Source of the DNA: Oscillospiraceae bacterium
GTDB lineage: Bacteria; Bacillota; Clostridia; Oscillospirales; Acutalibacteraceae
Direction of reading: 5' to 3'
DNA length: 64,000 nucleotides
Assembly (NCBI GenBank): GCA_015066045.1
Contig: SVPD01000001.1
Coordinates: 171,277-235,276 of the forward strand
Position 1 is the stretch's first letter. Each line of letters starts with the position of its first letter. This document shows positions 26,341 through 34,017 of this stretch, one piece after another. The position numbers and the translations under genes were made by a program. Below the pieces are notes generated by a model, which was not told the DNA's origin, made no database searches, and saw nothing but the letters and a program-made list of their open reading frames with translations.

Positions 26341-27174
26341 ATGGAAAAGCATACTGAAGTAGAGAGAAGCATAATTAAAAAATACAGAAAGGAAATATGG
26401 AAGCGTTTTATCGCCGGAATCAATGAATACGAAATGATTAAGCCCGGTGACAGAATAGCGGTTTGTATTTCCGGAGGTAAGGATTCTATGCTTTTGGCCA
26501 AATGCATCCAGCATTTGCAGAAGCACAGCGACTTTCCCTTTGAGGCTAAATATCTGGTGCTTGATCCGGGGTATTCGCCCGAAAACAGACAACGTATTAT
26601 CGACAACGCAAAAACGCTTGATGTACCCATCGAAATTTTTGATGCAAACATTTTCGGCTATGTAGTTGACGTGGAGGATTCGCCCTGTTATTTGTGCGCC
26701 AGAATGAGAAGGGGACACCTTTATAAAAATGCTCAGCTTATGGGCTGCAACAAAATAGCTCTGGGGCATCATTTCGATGATGTTATAGAAACTATTCTGC
26801 TCAGCATGATTTACGGCGCAGAAATCAAAACGATGATGCCGAAGCTGCACAGTACAAATTTCGAGGGCATGGAGCTCATCAGACCTCTTTATATGGTAAG
26901 AGAAGCAGACATCAATGCATGGGTAAGATATAACGGACTAACCTTTCTGCAGTGCGCCTGCAAATTTACAGAGGCTTCTCAGAGCAGTCAGTCCGATAAA
27001 GAGCTCCTTTCCAAAAGAAAAGAAATGAAGGAGCTGATTTCTTCTTTCAGAAAAATCAACTCCAACATTGAAATGAACATATTCAGAAGTGTGCATAATG
27101 TAAACCTTGAAACAGTGATAGGCTATCACAAAGGCGATGTAAAATATAATTTTCTGGATGATTACGATGAATAA
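26341..27174 (+). CDS. ttcA: TtcA-family tRNA thiolation ATPase
   Basis: This 277-residue PP-loop ATPase matches the TtcA family, which adds sulfur to cytidine 32 of certain tRNAs with an iron-sulfur cluster. The PP-loop ICISGGKDSM is at about residue 40, a CYLCARMRRG pair of cysteines lies near 118, the ALGHHFDD motif follows, and a further CAC sits near 203. Members in Clostridia are often annotated only as ATP-binding proteins, and related members act on other tRNA bases, so the exact target is not certain. It converges on the TetR-type gene with 2 bases between them. Confidence 0.85.
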   Translation: MEKHTEVERSIIKKYRKEIWKRFIAGINEYEMIKPGDRIAVCISGGKDSMLLAKCIQHLQKHSDFPFEAKYLVLDPGYSPENRQRIIDNAKTLDVPIEIFDANIFGYVVDVEDSPCYLCARMRRGHLYKNAQLMGCNKIALGHHFDDVIETILLSMIYGAEIKTMMPKLHSTNFEGMELIRPLYMVREADINAWVRYNGLTFLQCACKFTEASQSSQSDKELLSKRKEMKELISSFRKINSNIEMNIFRSVHNVNLETVIGYHKGDVKYNFLDDYDE

Positions 27175-27176
27175 GC

Positions 27177-27782
27177 TCAGGAAAGCGGTGTATAGAGATT
27201 TTTTTCATAAAAGCTGCACAGTTCATCTACTCTGTGACCGAGGAAGTCCATTATATCGTCATACATAGACGGGTTGTTTGACTGTATATACCATTTTACC
27301 ACACCGACGAATGCTCCGGAATAGAATACCGAAGAAATTTCGATTCTGTGTGTCGGAGCAGTAAGCACGGAATTTAATTTGGCCGTACAGAAATTATTGA
27401 TAGCATTGTCAAAGGATGAAAGAAATGCGATGGACGGATTTTCGATGCATGCCGAAGTAAAAAGAGGTCTGTTATCGTCGATAAACTCCAGAACACAGGA
27501 TATGAAATGCATAATATTACTCTTGATTACATCGGGGGACGAGCCTAATTCCAGCAAATCGAAGGAAATGCTTTCGAGCATAGAATTGAAGCAGAAATTC
27601 AAAAACTCGAATTTGTCGTTGAAATGCTTATAAAAAGTGGCCCTGTGTACGCCTGATGCCTCGCATATTTCCATTACCGACACATTATCGAAATTTTTTT
27701 CCTTAAGTAAAATGATAAGCCCGTTTATAAGCTGAGAGTAAGTTCTTATTACACGTATATCGTTTCTTTCTGTATTTTTCAT
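27177..27782 (-). CDS. TetR/AcrR family transcriptional regulator
   Basis: This 201-residue regulator has an N-terminal helix-turn-helix with the sequence NVSVMEICEASGVHRATFYK, the typical TetR recognition helix, and a C-terminal ligand domain with no recognisable match. The start at 27782 follows a GAGGT site; an in-frame ATG 33 bases upstream lies inside the preceding gene. It is the last gene of the HAD-HD-CmpB-TetR operon and may repress it; the ligand is unknown. Confidence 0.88.
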   Translation of the reverse strand: MKNTERNDIRVIRTYSQLINGLIILLKEKNFDNVSVMEICEASGVHRATFYKHFNDKFEFLNFCFNSMLESISFDLLELGSSPDVIKSNIMHFISCVLEFIDDNRPLFTSACIENPSIAFLSSFDNAINNFCTAKLNSVLTAPTHRIEISSVFYSGAFVGVVKWYIQSNNPSMYDDIMDFLGHRVDELCSFYEKNLYTPLS

Positions 27783-27792
27783 AACTGCGACC

Positions 27793-28647
27793 TCACTGTT
27801 TTTCTTCGCCTTCATAGATGTTTGCTTTGATGTCGTCTATTACATCCTTTAATTTATTAAGCTTATTTTTTGTCAGTCTTTCAAATGTAGGATTATTGTA
27901 GAATAACCTGTTTGAAAGGCTTTTTTCATTGTCTTTTGTCTTCTTTTCGAACAGAAGAAACCTTTCTACGTCAGAAGCCAGATCGTCAAGCTGATATTTC
28001 AGCTGGGTTAATTTGTCGGTCTGCTTTACAACAACCCTCTGTATTAAGGTATATTTGTCCTCAAAAGTAGACTTTATGATGGAAAGCTCCTCTGAAAGGG
28101 TGCTCGTAAGATTATTAATTTTAATCTGAAGCTTTCGTATATCCAGCGCCTTTCTGACTGCATTGACCAAATCCAAAGCAAATACGCCTAAAACTGCGAT
28201 AAGAATAGCTTTGAGATAAGGGCCGTCTATCCGACTGTAGAGATTATCCACTGCAGGGTGAATTGTTTTTACAAAAATAATGGATATTACGCCCCAGTAG
28301 AGAGTATGCTTAAGACAGATTCTTCCGCCTATGTTCATAAACTCATAGGTGTAGTCCCACCAGCGTGCGCTGAAAAGCTTTTCCATAATGTAGCTGGTAA
28401 CATACTCTACTATGTCACAAAGGATAATACCTAAAACAAAAACCGCCAGAGGATTATCCTTAAAGGGATTATATATCAGTATAACCAAAACCAATGCGGC
28501 AGTTCCGTAGATAGGGCATAAAGGCCCCGTGAGAAAGCCTCGGTTAACGAAACGCTTTTCGCCGATGGAGCAATAAAGTGACTCAAGACACCATCCGGCC
28601 GCACTGTAGAAGAAAAACAACAATATATATTTTACTATAGATTCCAT
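27793..28647 (-). CDS. putative ABC-transporter type IV membrane protein (CmpB family)
   Basis: This 284-residue protein matches the PF06541 family (ABC_trans_CmpB). About five membrane segments fill residues 1 to 170, including the conserved SAAGWCLESLYCSI and GPLCPIYG motifs, and a cytosolic coiled-coil-like tail with many lysine and leucine residues follows to the end. Despite the family name, no ATPase partner is nearby. Function is unknown. It is 2 bases from the HD-domain gene and 10 bases from the regulator gene, all in one operon. Confidence 0.85.
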   Translation of the reverse strand: MESIVKYILLFFFYSAAGWCLESLYCSIGEKRFVNRGFLTGPLCPIYGTAALVLVILIYNPFKDNPLAVFVLGIILCDIVEYVTSYIMEKLFSARWWDYTYEFMNIGGRICLKHTLYWGVISIIFVKTIHPAVDNLYSRIDGPYLKAILIAVLGVFALDLVNAVRKALDIRKLQIKINNLTSTLSEELSIIKSTFEDKYTLIQRVVVKQTDKLTQLKYQLDDLASDVERFLLFEKKTKDNEKSLSNRLFYNNPTFERLTKNKLNKLKDVIDDIKANIYEGEEKQ

Positions 28648-28649
28648 GG

Positions 28650-29186
28650 TCAGATTCCTTTAACATAAGATAAAAATTTTTCTTTATATTTCGGGCTGAG
28701 AGAATACATAAGCTCTCTGGTCGCACAGTATTTATCGGAAAAAATAATGATATATCCTTCCTTGAACTTGGGAAGCTTAAGTGTGAGAGGCCACATATGT
28801 CTCAAAATAGAATTGTGTTCGATTTCATTAAGCTCGGGACAAAGCTCAAGCGCATTCATCGCTGCAAGCTTAGGATGCTTGTAGCCGTGCAGGCGGTGCC
28901 AGCCTCCCGTCTCTCCGTCACGCCAGTCGTAATATACCAGATCGTGCATAATTCCTGCTCTGGCGGCTGATTTACAGTCCCAGCCGAGCTTTTTGCATAT
29001 TTTATAGCTGAGATAAGCGACGCCTAAGATGTGCTGAAGTCTGTCGATTTCCAAATGCTGCTCATACTGCTTGAGCGAAAGCACCTCTTCCGTATTCAGC
29101 AGGTCACCCGCTACTGAGAAGAAACCGTCTGAATTTTCACTCGTAAGACTGTAGGTTTTTGCATATTCGTGAAATAATTTACTCAT
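28650..29186 (-). CDS. HD-domain phosphohydrolase-like protein
   Basis: This 178-residue protein has HD-type motifs: a first histidine in LQHILGVAYLSY, the metal HD pair in GIMHDLVYYDW, and a later histidine in EHNSILRHMWPL and an aspartate in IIFSDKYCA. The pattern fits HD phosphohydrolases that act on nucleotides. A substrate cannot be named. It overlaps the HAD gene by 8 bases, so both phosphohydrolases are made together. Confidence 0.8.
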   Translation of the reverse strand: MSKLFHEYAKTYSLTSENSDGFFSVAGDLLNTEEVLSLKQYEQHLEIDRLQHILGVAYLSYKICKKLGWDCKSAARAGIMHDLVYYDWRDGETGGWHRLHGYKHPKLAAMNALELCPELNEIEHNSILRHMWPLTLKLPKFKEGYIIIFSDKYCATRELMYSLSPKYKEKFLSYVKGI

Positions 29187-30015
29187 CTGAACTCACCGTA
29201 TAATCCTTTAAAATATATTCTGCCACAGAACTGTCGTCATTGGTGCCGATAACACCGGTGGCTAATTTTTTAAGCTCACTGCAGGCGTTCTCTACCGCAT
29301 ATGACTCGTCTGCCATCCGGAACATTTCCATATCATTAAGATTGTCTCCGAAGGCAACAACACTTTCGGCACCGATAACTTTCTTAACCTCAGCCATTGA
29401 CGAGGCCTTTGAAACACCCGAAGCAAAAATCTCCAGAAAATAACAGTCCGTGTAATTATCACTGTAAAAAACACACGAAATGTCATCAATTTTCTTTATA
29501 TCTTCATAAAGCGGTAAAATCCTGTCGTATTTATCAAGCGTAACGATATATATAGCCTCGCTTTTATTTTCAGCAGTAAAGCTATCTGAAAAAACGAACC
29601 TTTTTCCGTCTGCTTCCACTCTTTTACCGACATATTTCATCTGATAAGGATTATCCGTACTGTAATATTCGATTTCGAGCAGATTATCCTTGATGCGGTA
29701 AACCAAGGGAAAAATCCTGTGCTTTCTGTAAACTGACAAAATCTTTTCCAGACTTTCAGGGTTGATGCTATGGCAATTTATAATGCTTCTTTTAACAGGA
29801 TCAAAAAGCATTACTCCGTTCATAAGCACTAAGGGCAGCTTAAGCTCCACGCCCTCAAATAGCTTCAAAACGGTGGCGAAGGTTCGCGCAGTGGCGACGG
29901 TAAAAGCCGCACCGTCAGCGAGGACTTTATTTATGATTGCTTTTGATCGGGACGAAAGCACGGCATTACTGTCGAGAAGCGTTCCGTCAAGATCTGTGAT
30001 GTATAATTTTTTCAT
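29179..30015 (-). CDS. Cof-type HAD-IIB family hydrolase
   Basis: This 278-residue sugar-phosphatase-like HAD enzyme has the nucleophile motif DLDGTLLDS at residues 8 to 16, a C2-type cap in the middle, and the acid motif VAFGDNLNDMEMF at about 215 to 230. Such enzymes dephosphorylate sugar phosphates, FMN or cofactors, with broad overlap. It is the first gene of the four-gene operon, with a promoter 30 bases upstream that faces the divergent NUDIX gene. Confidence 0.9.
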   Translation of the reverse strand: MKKLYITDLDGTLLDSNAVLSSRSKAIINKVLADGAAFTVATARTFATVLKLFEGVELKLPLVLMNGVMLFDPVKRSIINCHSINPESLEKILSVYRKHRIFPLVYRIKDNLLEIEYYSTDNPYQMKYVGKRVEADGKRFVFSDSFTAENKSEAIYIVTLDKYDRILPLYEDIKKIDDISCVFYSDNYTDCYFLEIFASGVSKASSMAEVKKVIGAESVVAFGDNLNDMEMFRMADESYAVENACSELKKLATGVIGTNDDSSVAEYILKDYTVSSDE

Positions 30016-30044
30016 ATTACGACTCTTTCTGTTTTATTCATTAT

Positions 30045-30073
30045 ATTATATCATTTTTCTGTCGCTTTTACAA
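30045..30073 (-). promoter_or_regulatory. sigma-A promoter for the HAD-HD-CmpB-TetR operon
   Basis: On the minus strand TTGTAA (30073-30068) and TATAAT (30050-30045) are 17 bases apart; a second overlapping TATAAT follows 5 bases later. This is a natural site for regulation by the operon's own TetR-type protein. Confidence 0.72.
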
Positions 30074-30120
30074 TATAATTAATTTTTTTCTTTAATAATA
30101 GTTTTTTGAAGCGAAATCTA

Positions 30121-30149
30121 TTGAAAAATAAAGCGAAAGTGTGTATAAT
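30121..30149 (+). promoter_or_regulatory. sigma-A promoter for the NUDIX gene
   Basis: TTGAAA (30121-30126) and TATAAT (30144-30149) are separated by 17 bases. Transcription would start near 30157, leaving a leader of about 70 bases that can fold. Confidence 0.8.
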
Positions 30150-30166
30150 ACTTTCATATATTCTGT

Positions 30167-30212
30167 TCGGCACATAAGGGTTAACCTTCGATTACGTGCC
30201 GATATTTCGAAG
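30167..30212 (+). promoter_or_regulatory. leader with two mutually exclusive hairpins
   Basis: TCGGCAC (30167-30173) pairs with GTGCCGA (30196-30202) around a small inner GGTTAACC palindrome. CTTCGA (30186-30191) could instead pair with TCGAAG (30207-30212), next to the AGAGGAGA ribosome site. The two stems cannot both form, so the leader could switch. No known riboswitch class is recognised. Confidence 0.4.
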
Positions 30213-30224
30213 AGGAGACATATT

Positions 30225-30956
30225 ATGTTAGGCAAATTTGTCAAAGTCAGAGTAACGTCTCCGATGTATTCCTACAATAAACGTTTTGGCTTTAAATATA
30301 AGCTCAATTACGGTATTATGGAGGGCAGCAGAAGCAGAAAAAACACGGTGCAGTTTGCTTATATTATGGGAATAAATCATCCCGTAAGAAATTTTGACGG
30401 CCGTGTTATCGCTGTCATAAGACGTCACGGCGGCAGGGGAGTAGCATGGGTTGTCGCACCCAAAAGCACCCGCTTCATCGTTAACGACATCAAAGAAGCA
30501 ATCAGCTTTGCCGAGGGAAACATCGGATATAATATTGAGTGTTTATATGAAAGCTCTTGCGGAGCGGTTATTTTCAGAGAAGAGGAAGACGGTAAAAAAT
30601 TCCTTCTCATCAGAAATAAACGCAGTGCGCATTGGGGGTTTCCGAAAGGCCATATTGAGCCCGGTGAGACCAAAGAAGAAACTGCTATCCGTGAGGTTCT
30701 CGAGGAAACAGGTGTTCGCATAGATATTATTCCGGGCTTCGTTAAAAATTCTGAGTACAGCATTCAGGGTAAAATAGAAAAATCCGTCTCTATTTTTCTG
30801 GCATCAACCAAAGACTCTGAATATAAGCTTCAGGAGGAGGAAATCGAAGAGTGCGGATGGTATAATTTCGACGATGCACTTAAGGTTCTTAACTATGATA
30901 ATGACAGATTCATTCTTACAGAAGCGATGAATTTTATCAGGGAAAATAATATTTAA
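30225..30956 (+). CDS. NUDIX hydrolase with N-terminal pyrophosphatase-like domain
   Basis: This 243-residue protein ends in a NUDIX domain with a complete box (GHIEPGETKEETAIREVLEE, about 143 to 162), which hydrolyses nucleoside diphosphates linked to another moiety. The first 100 residues (MLGKFVKVRVTSPM, NYGIMEG, AYIMGINHPV, GRVIAVIRR) look like the short inorganic-pyrophosphatase-like proteins of Bacillota, but the acidic catalytic stretch expected before AYIMG is replaced by basic residues, so this domain is probably inactive and may bind a ligand. ATG 30225 follows AGAGGAGA. It is transcribed with the next gene. Confidence 0.85.
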   Translation: MLGKFVKVRVTSPMYSYNKRFGFKYKLNYGIMEGSRSRKNTVQFAYIMGINHPVRNFDGRVIAVIRRHGGRGVAWVVAPKSTRFIVNDIKEAISFAEGNIGYNIECLYESSCGAVIFREEEDGKKFLLIRNKRSAHWGFPKGHIEPGETKEETAIREVLEETGVRIDIIPGFVKNSEYSIQGKIEKSVSIFLASTKDSEYKLQEEEIEECGWYNFDDALKVLNYDNDRFILTEAMNFIRENNI

Positions 30957-30968
30957 GGAGGCATGAAT

Positions 30969-31472
30969 ATGTCTGAGACGATAGCGGAATATCTTGTTGA
31001 TGCTCTTGGCGGCAAGATATCATCCGAGATGATCGCTTTTATCGTTTCTATGCTTCCTATATTGGAGCTTAGAGGCGGTTTAATAGCTGCTAAGCTTATG
31101 GGAATAGAGTTTTTCAAAGCCTTTGCCATCTGCTTTGTGGGAAATATGCTGCCTATTCCTTTTATTCTTTTATTTATAAGAAAAATTTTCAGCTTTATGA
31201 AAAAAATCCCGAAGGTCGAGGCTATAATCGATAAGCTTGAAGCCAGATCCTTAAGAAAAGCGGACAATGTAAGAAAATACCGTTTGTTAGGTCTGCTTCT
31301 TTTTGTAGGTATTCCTCTTCCCGGAACGGGCGCATGGACAGGCGCATTGATTGCAGATCTGCTTGATATCAGAATCAAGCATTCTCTTCCGATAATTACT
31401 GCAGGTGTTTTTATTGCAGGTGTTATTATTTCGATTCTTTCATACGGTTTATTAGGCCTGATAGGCTTTTAA
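30969..31472 (+). CDS. small multidrug export family protein
   Basis: This 167-residue membrane protein belongs to the Sm_multidrug_ex family (PF06695, COG2426). It has about four membrane segments and the family motifs LPILELRGGLIAA and GIPLPGTGAWTGAL. ATG 30969 is 8 bases after AAGGAG, a better spacing than ATG 30963. Despite the name, export of drugs is not firmly established; the fold is related to DedA-type proteins. It ends inside a two-way terminator. Confidence 0.88.
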   Translation: MSETIAEYLVDALGGKISSEMIAFIVSMLPILELRGGLIAAKLMGIEFFKAFAICFVGNMLPIPFILLFIRKIFSFMKKIPKVEAIIDKLEARSLRKADNVRKYRLLGLLLFVGIPLPGTGAWTGALIADLLDIRIKHSLPIITAGVFIAGVIISILSYGLLGLIGF

Positions 31473-31503
31473 AAAGCAGTAACCTCAGCGGTTACTGCTT
31501 TTT
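31471..31503. terminator. two-way rho-independent terminator
   Basis: AAAAAGCAGTAACC (31471-31484) and GGTTACTGCTTTTT (31490-31503) form a perfect 14-base-pair stem with a 5-base loop and A and T runs on both sides. It serves the converging small multidrug export gene and ABC-F gene and overlaps both stop codons. Confidence 0.93.
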
Positions 31504-33394
31504 ATTCATTTGTAAGAAGATTTTCCAGCTCCTGCATTTTTTCGAGCAGCGCTTCCTCAGTTTCATCGATGCTTTGCTGAAGCTCTGTCAGCTTAATGTA
31601 ATCGGCTTGATTTTCGGGTGCGGAAATTTCCAGATTCAGCTCTCCGAGCTTATCTTCGAGCGACAAAATCGCTTCTTCGGCTTTCTTTATCGCTCTTTCT
31701 CTTTTTGCTTTTTCTTTGGCAGGGGTGGTGTATGCTTTTTTCTGCTTGATCGGCTGAGCTTCACGGTTATCGGCAGGGGAGAGGGGAGCTGCTTTGTGGG
31801 CATCTGTATATTGGTCGTAGCCGTACTCGTACCACTTTGCTTCACCGTTTTCAAAGGATAGAATATGGTCGGACACTTTTTTTACGAAATATCTGTCATG
31901 GGATACAAAAATCAAGGTACCCTCATAATCGGCGAGCATATTTTCCAGTGTTTCCTTGCCTAAAATGTCCATATGGTTAGTCGGCTCATCGAGTATAAGA
32001 AAATTAGGCTTTCTTTTGAAAATTTTACACAGAGCGAGCCTTACTCTTTCACCGCCTGAAAGCATATCAATTGTTTTGAAAACATCATTTCCGCTGAAAA
32101 GAAAGGCGCCAAGAGCGCTTCTTGCCTCAAAAACATCCAAATTAGGGAACGTGTTCATAAAATCATCCAGGACAGTGGATGTGCTTGTATGCTGAGCCAT
32201 CTGCTGGTCGAAATAGCCGATTCTGACGTTACCGCCTAAAATAAATTCGCCACCGAGAGAGGGGATAGCGCCGACAATCGTTTTAAGCAAGGTAGATTTT
32301 CCTAATCCGTTTCCGCCGACTATACCGATATGCTGACCTCTTTTCACATCAAAGCTTACCGTTGATAAAGTCTTGTCATAACCGATCTGCAGATTTCTGA
32401 CTGTAAGAACATCCTTTACACTTCGCATATCGGGCTCAAATGATGCTTTGAAGGTTTTACTGTCATAGCTTTCAGGTGCATCAAGAATATCCATACGCTC
32501 CAGATATTTGATTTTCGACTGTGCCATTGCAGCCTTGTTAGCCTTATATCTGAACTTTTCTATAGTTTCGTTAAGCTTCGCAATTTCCTTTTGCTGCTCC
32601 TCGTATAATTTAGCCTGCTGAGCACGTATCTGCTTCTTTTGCTCCGAGAAAGCGGTGTAGTTACCGTGGTATCTGTAGGTTTTGCCGTGCTCGATTTCAT
32701 AAATGGTATTTACTGTTTTATCTAAAAACATTCTGTCGTGAGATACGATAACAACCGCTTTTTTATACTGTGAAATATATTCTTCGAGCCAGAGCACTGC
32801 TTCAACATCGAGATGATTGGTAGGCTCGTCAAGTAAAAGCAAATCGGGCTTTGATAAAAGCAGCTTAAGGAAAGCTATTTTCGTTCTCTGACCTCCGGAA
32901 AATTCGGAAAGCGGTCTGTACTTTTCTTCGTCGCTGAAGCCGAATTTCTTTATAGCGGCTTCGTATTCCTTTTCGAAATAAAAGCCACCGAGATTAGTGA
33001 AATAATCGAGCTTTGAAGTATATTCGGAAATGATTTCGGCATCTGAAGAAGCTTCCATCTGAGCATTCAGCTCGTCAAGTCTGTTTTTCAGCTCGATAAT
33101 TTCCTTATAGGAGCTTCTGATTTCATCAATAAGGGTTACACTGTCATCGGCAAAGGTCATCTGGGACATCGAGCCTATAGTAGGCTTGCCCGAAACTATA
33201 TGGTAGTTATCCACACCCGGTGTATCTTTTGATATCGAAAGCTCACCGCTTATAAGACGAAGCAGAGTTGTTTTTCCGCAGCCGTTTCTGCCTATAATGC
33301 CGATTTTACTTTCCGTATTGATTTCTATGTTTACCTTCTTTAGTATGGGTTGTCCCGATAAATCAACGACTCCATCCTGAATTCTTATCTGCAT
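31502..33394 (-). CDS. ABC-F family ATPase
   Basis: This 630-residue soluble protein has two ABC domains and no membrane part. Walker A motifs are GRNGCGKTTLL (about 35) and GGNGLGKSTLLK (about 360); signatures are FSGGQRTKIAF and LSGGERVRLAL; Walker B segments end in LLLDEPTNH and LILDEPTNH. The inter-domain linker of about 80 charged residues enters the ribosome in this family, and a C-terminal coiled coil is present (about 560 to 630). It probably resolves stalled ribosomes; antibiotic protection is possible but not shown. Confidence 0.93.
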   Translation of the reverse strand: MQIRIQDGVVDLSGQPILKKVNIEINTESKIGIIGRNGCGKTTLLRLISGELSISKDTPGVDNYHIVSGKPTIGSMSQMTFADDSVTLIDEIRSSYKEIIELKNRLDELNAQMEASSDAEIISEYTSKLDYFTNLGGFYFEKEYEAAIKKFGFSDEEKYRPLSEFSGGQRTKIAFLKLLLSKPDLLLLDEPTNHLDVEAVLWLEEYISQYKKAVVIVSHDRMFLDKTVNTIYEIEHGKTYRYHGNYTAFSEQKKQIRAQQAKLYEEQQKEIAKLNETIEKFRYKANKAAMAQSKIKYLERMDILDAPESYDSKTFKASFEPDMRSVKDVLTVRNLQIGYDKTLSTVSFDVKRGQHIGIVGGNGLGKSTLLKTIVGAIPSLGGEFILGGNVRIGYFDQQMAQHTSTSTVLDDFMNTFPNLDVFEARSALGAFLFSGNDVFKTIDMLSGGERVRLALCKIFKRKPNFLILDEPTNHMDILGKETLENMLADYEGTLIFVSHDRYFVKKVSDHILSFENGEAKWYEYGYDQYTDAHKAAPLSPADNREAQPIKQKKAYTTPAKEKAKRERAIKKAEEAILSLEDKLGELNLEISAPENQADYIKLTELQQSIDETEEALLEKMQELENLLTNE

Positions 33395-33427
33395 TCTTAT
33401 ATCTTCCTTGAAAATAGTGTTTTTAAG

Positions 33428-33456
33428 ATTATATCACACATTGACAAAAAACTCAA
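33428..33456 (-). promoter_or_regulatory. sigma-A promoter for the ABC-F gene
   Basis: On the minus strand TTGAGT (33456-33451) and TATAAT (33433-33428) are 17 bases apart, about 34 bases before the start codon. The short leader has no room for the long antibiotic-responsive attenuator found before many resistance ABC-F genes. Confidence 0.75.
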
Positions 33457-33505
33457 ATTTTTTATTAAAATTCAAAAGGGCAGTATTGTGCAGTATTTAC
33501 AGTGA

Positions 33506-33533
33506 ACTATACAAAATCAATATTTTATATAGT
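33506..33533. repeat. dyad site A: two 11-base arms with 6-base spacer
   Basis: ACTATACAAAA (33506-33516), TCAATA, then TTTTATATAGT (33523-33533). The arms are inverse complements except for one base. The 11-6-11 layout equals that of Xer recombination sites. The same two arms recur at 33964-33986 in reverse orientation. Confidence 0.75.
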
Positions 33534-33956
33534 ATAGGTGGGTGCAAATACGCCAAAGCTACATTACATATTATAAAAGTGCACTCTTTTAATCAAAAAC
33601 ACAATATCAATTAATATTGATTTTGCAAAGCTTATATACTGTGAAAGTCAAGAAAACAAACCACGCTCAAAAGATATATTTATAATTCAGTTTACACATA
33701 TCAACCAATATACAATAATCAAACCAATCAATCACTGATTAGTCGTATCGTATTTAAAAAAATTTCTATAAACCGCTTTATCTTGGTCTTTGCATACATT
33801 ACATTAACGATAATTACGCTGATTAACCTTTATAATGATTAAATAAGCTGAATTATAATGTATATTATTATTTTTCCGTTTAATGGAAATTCTTTTTATG
33901 ATGATTGCATCATTTAAAAAATTTCTGTCAAACGGAATATTTTGAAATAAACTGTC

Positions 33957-33986
33957 TTGACAAACTATATAAAAATTTTGTATAGT
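33957..33986 (+). promoter_or_regulatory. sigma-A promoter of the recombinase gene
   Basis: TTGACA (33957-33962) and TATAGT (33981-33986) are 18 bases apart. The promoter is covered by dyad site B, so a protein bound there would block it. Confidence 0.78.
33964..33986. repeat. dyad site B: same arms, reverse orientation, 1-base spacer
   Basis: ACTATATAAAA (33964-33974), A, then TTTTGTATAGT (33976-33986). Read on the other strand it equals site A in all 22 arm bases but has a 1-base instead of a 6-base centre. It occupies the space between the -35 and -10 boxes of the recombinase gene and covers the -10 box. Confidence 0.75.
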
Positions 33987-34017
33987 TGACTTATAAATAT
34001 TTAAGGAGTTTTTGATA

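Larger units (their letters stand above)
33395..34017. other. AT-rich spacer without a convincing gene
   Basis: The 620 bases between the ABC-F and recombinase genes are clearly more AT-rich than their surroundings. Besides the two flanking promoters they contain two related dyad sites (33506-33533 and 33964-33986) and an imperfect direct repeat of the form ATTTAAAAAA(A)TTTCT at 33752 and 33912. The longest plus-strand frame (33408-33614) starts on the opposite promoter and has no recognisable content. The spacer may be a decayed or mobile insertion, or a recombinase target region. Confidence 0.7.

Noticed and set aside
33506..33533. Calling site A the chromosomal dif site
   Set aside because: The 11-6-11 layout fits, but the arms agree only partly with the Bacillus dif arms as I remember them, and a second copy nearby is not expected for dif.
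33408..33614. 68-residue plus-strand frame in the AT-rich spacer
   Set aside because: It begins over the ABC-F promoter, has no ribosome site and no recognisable composition; more likely chance.
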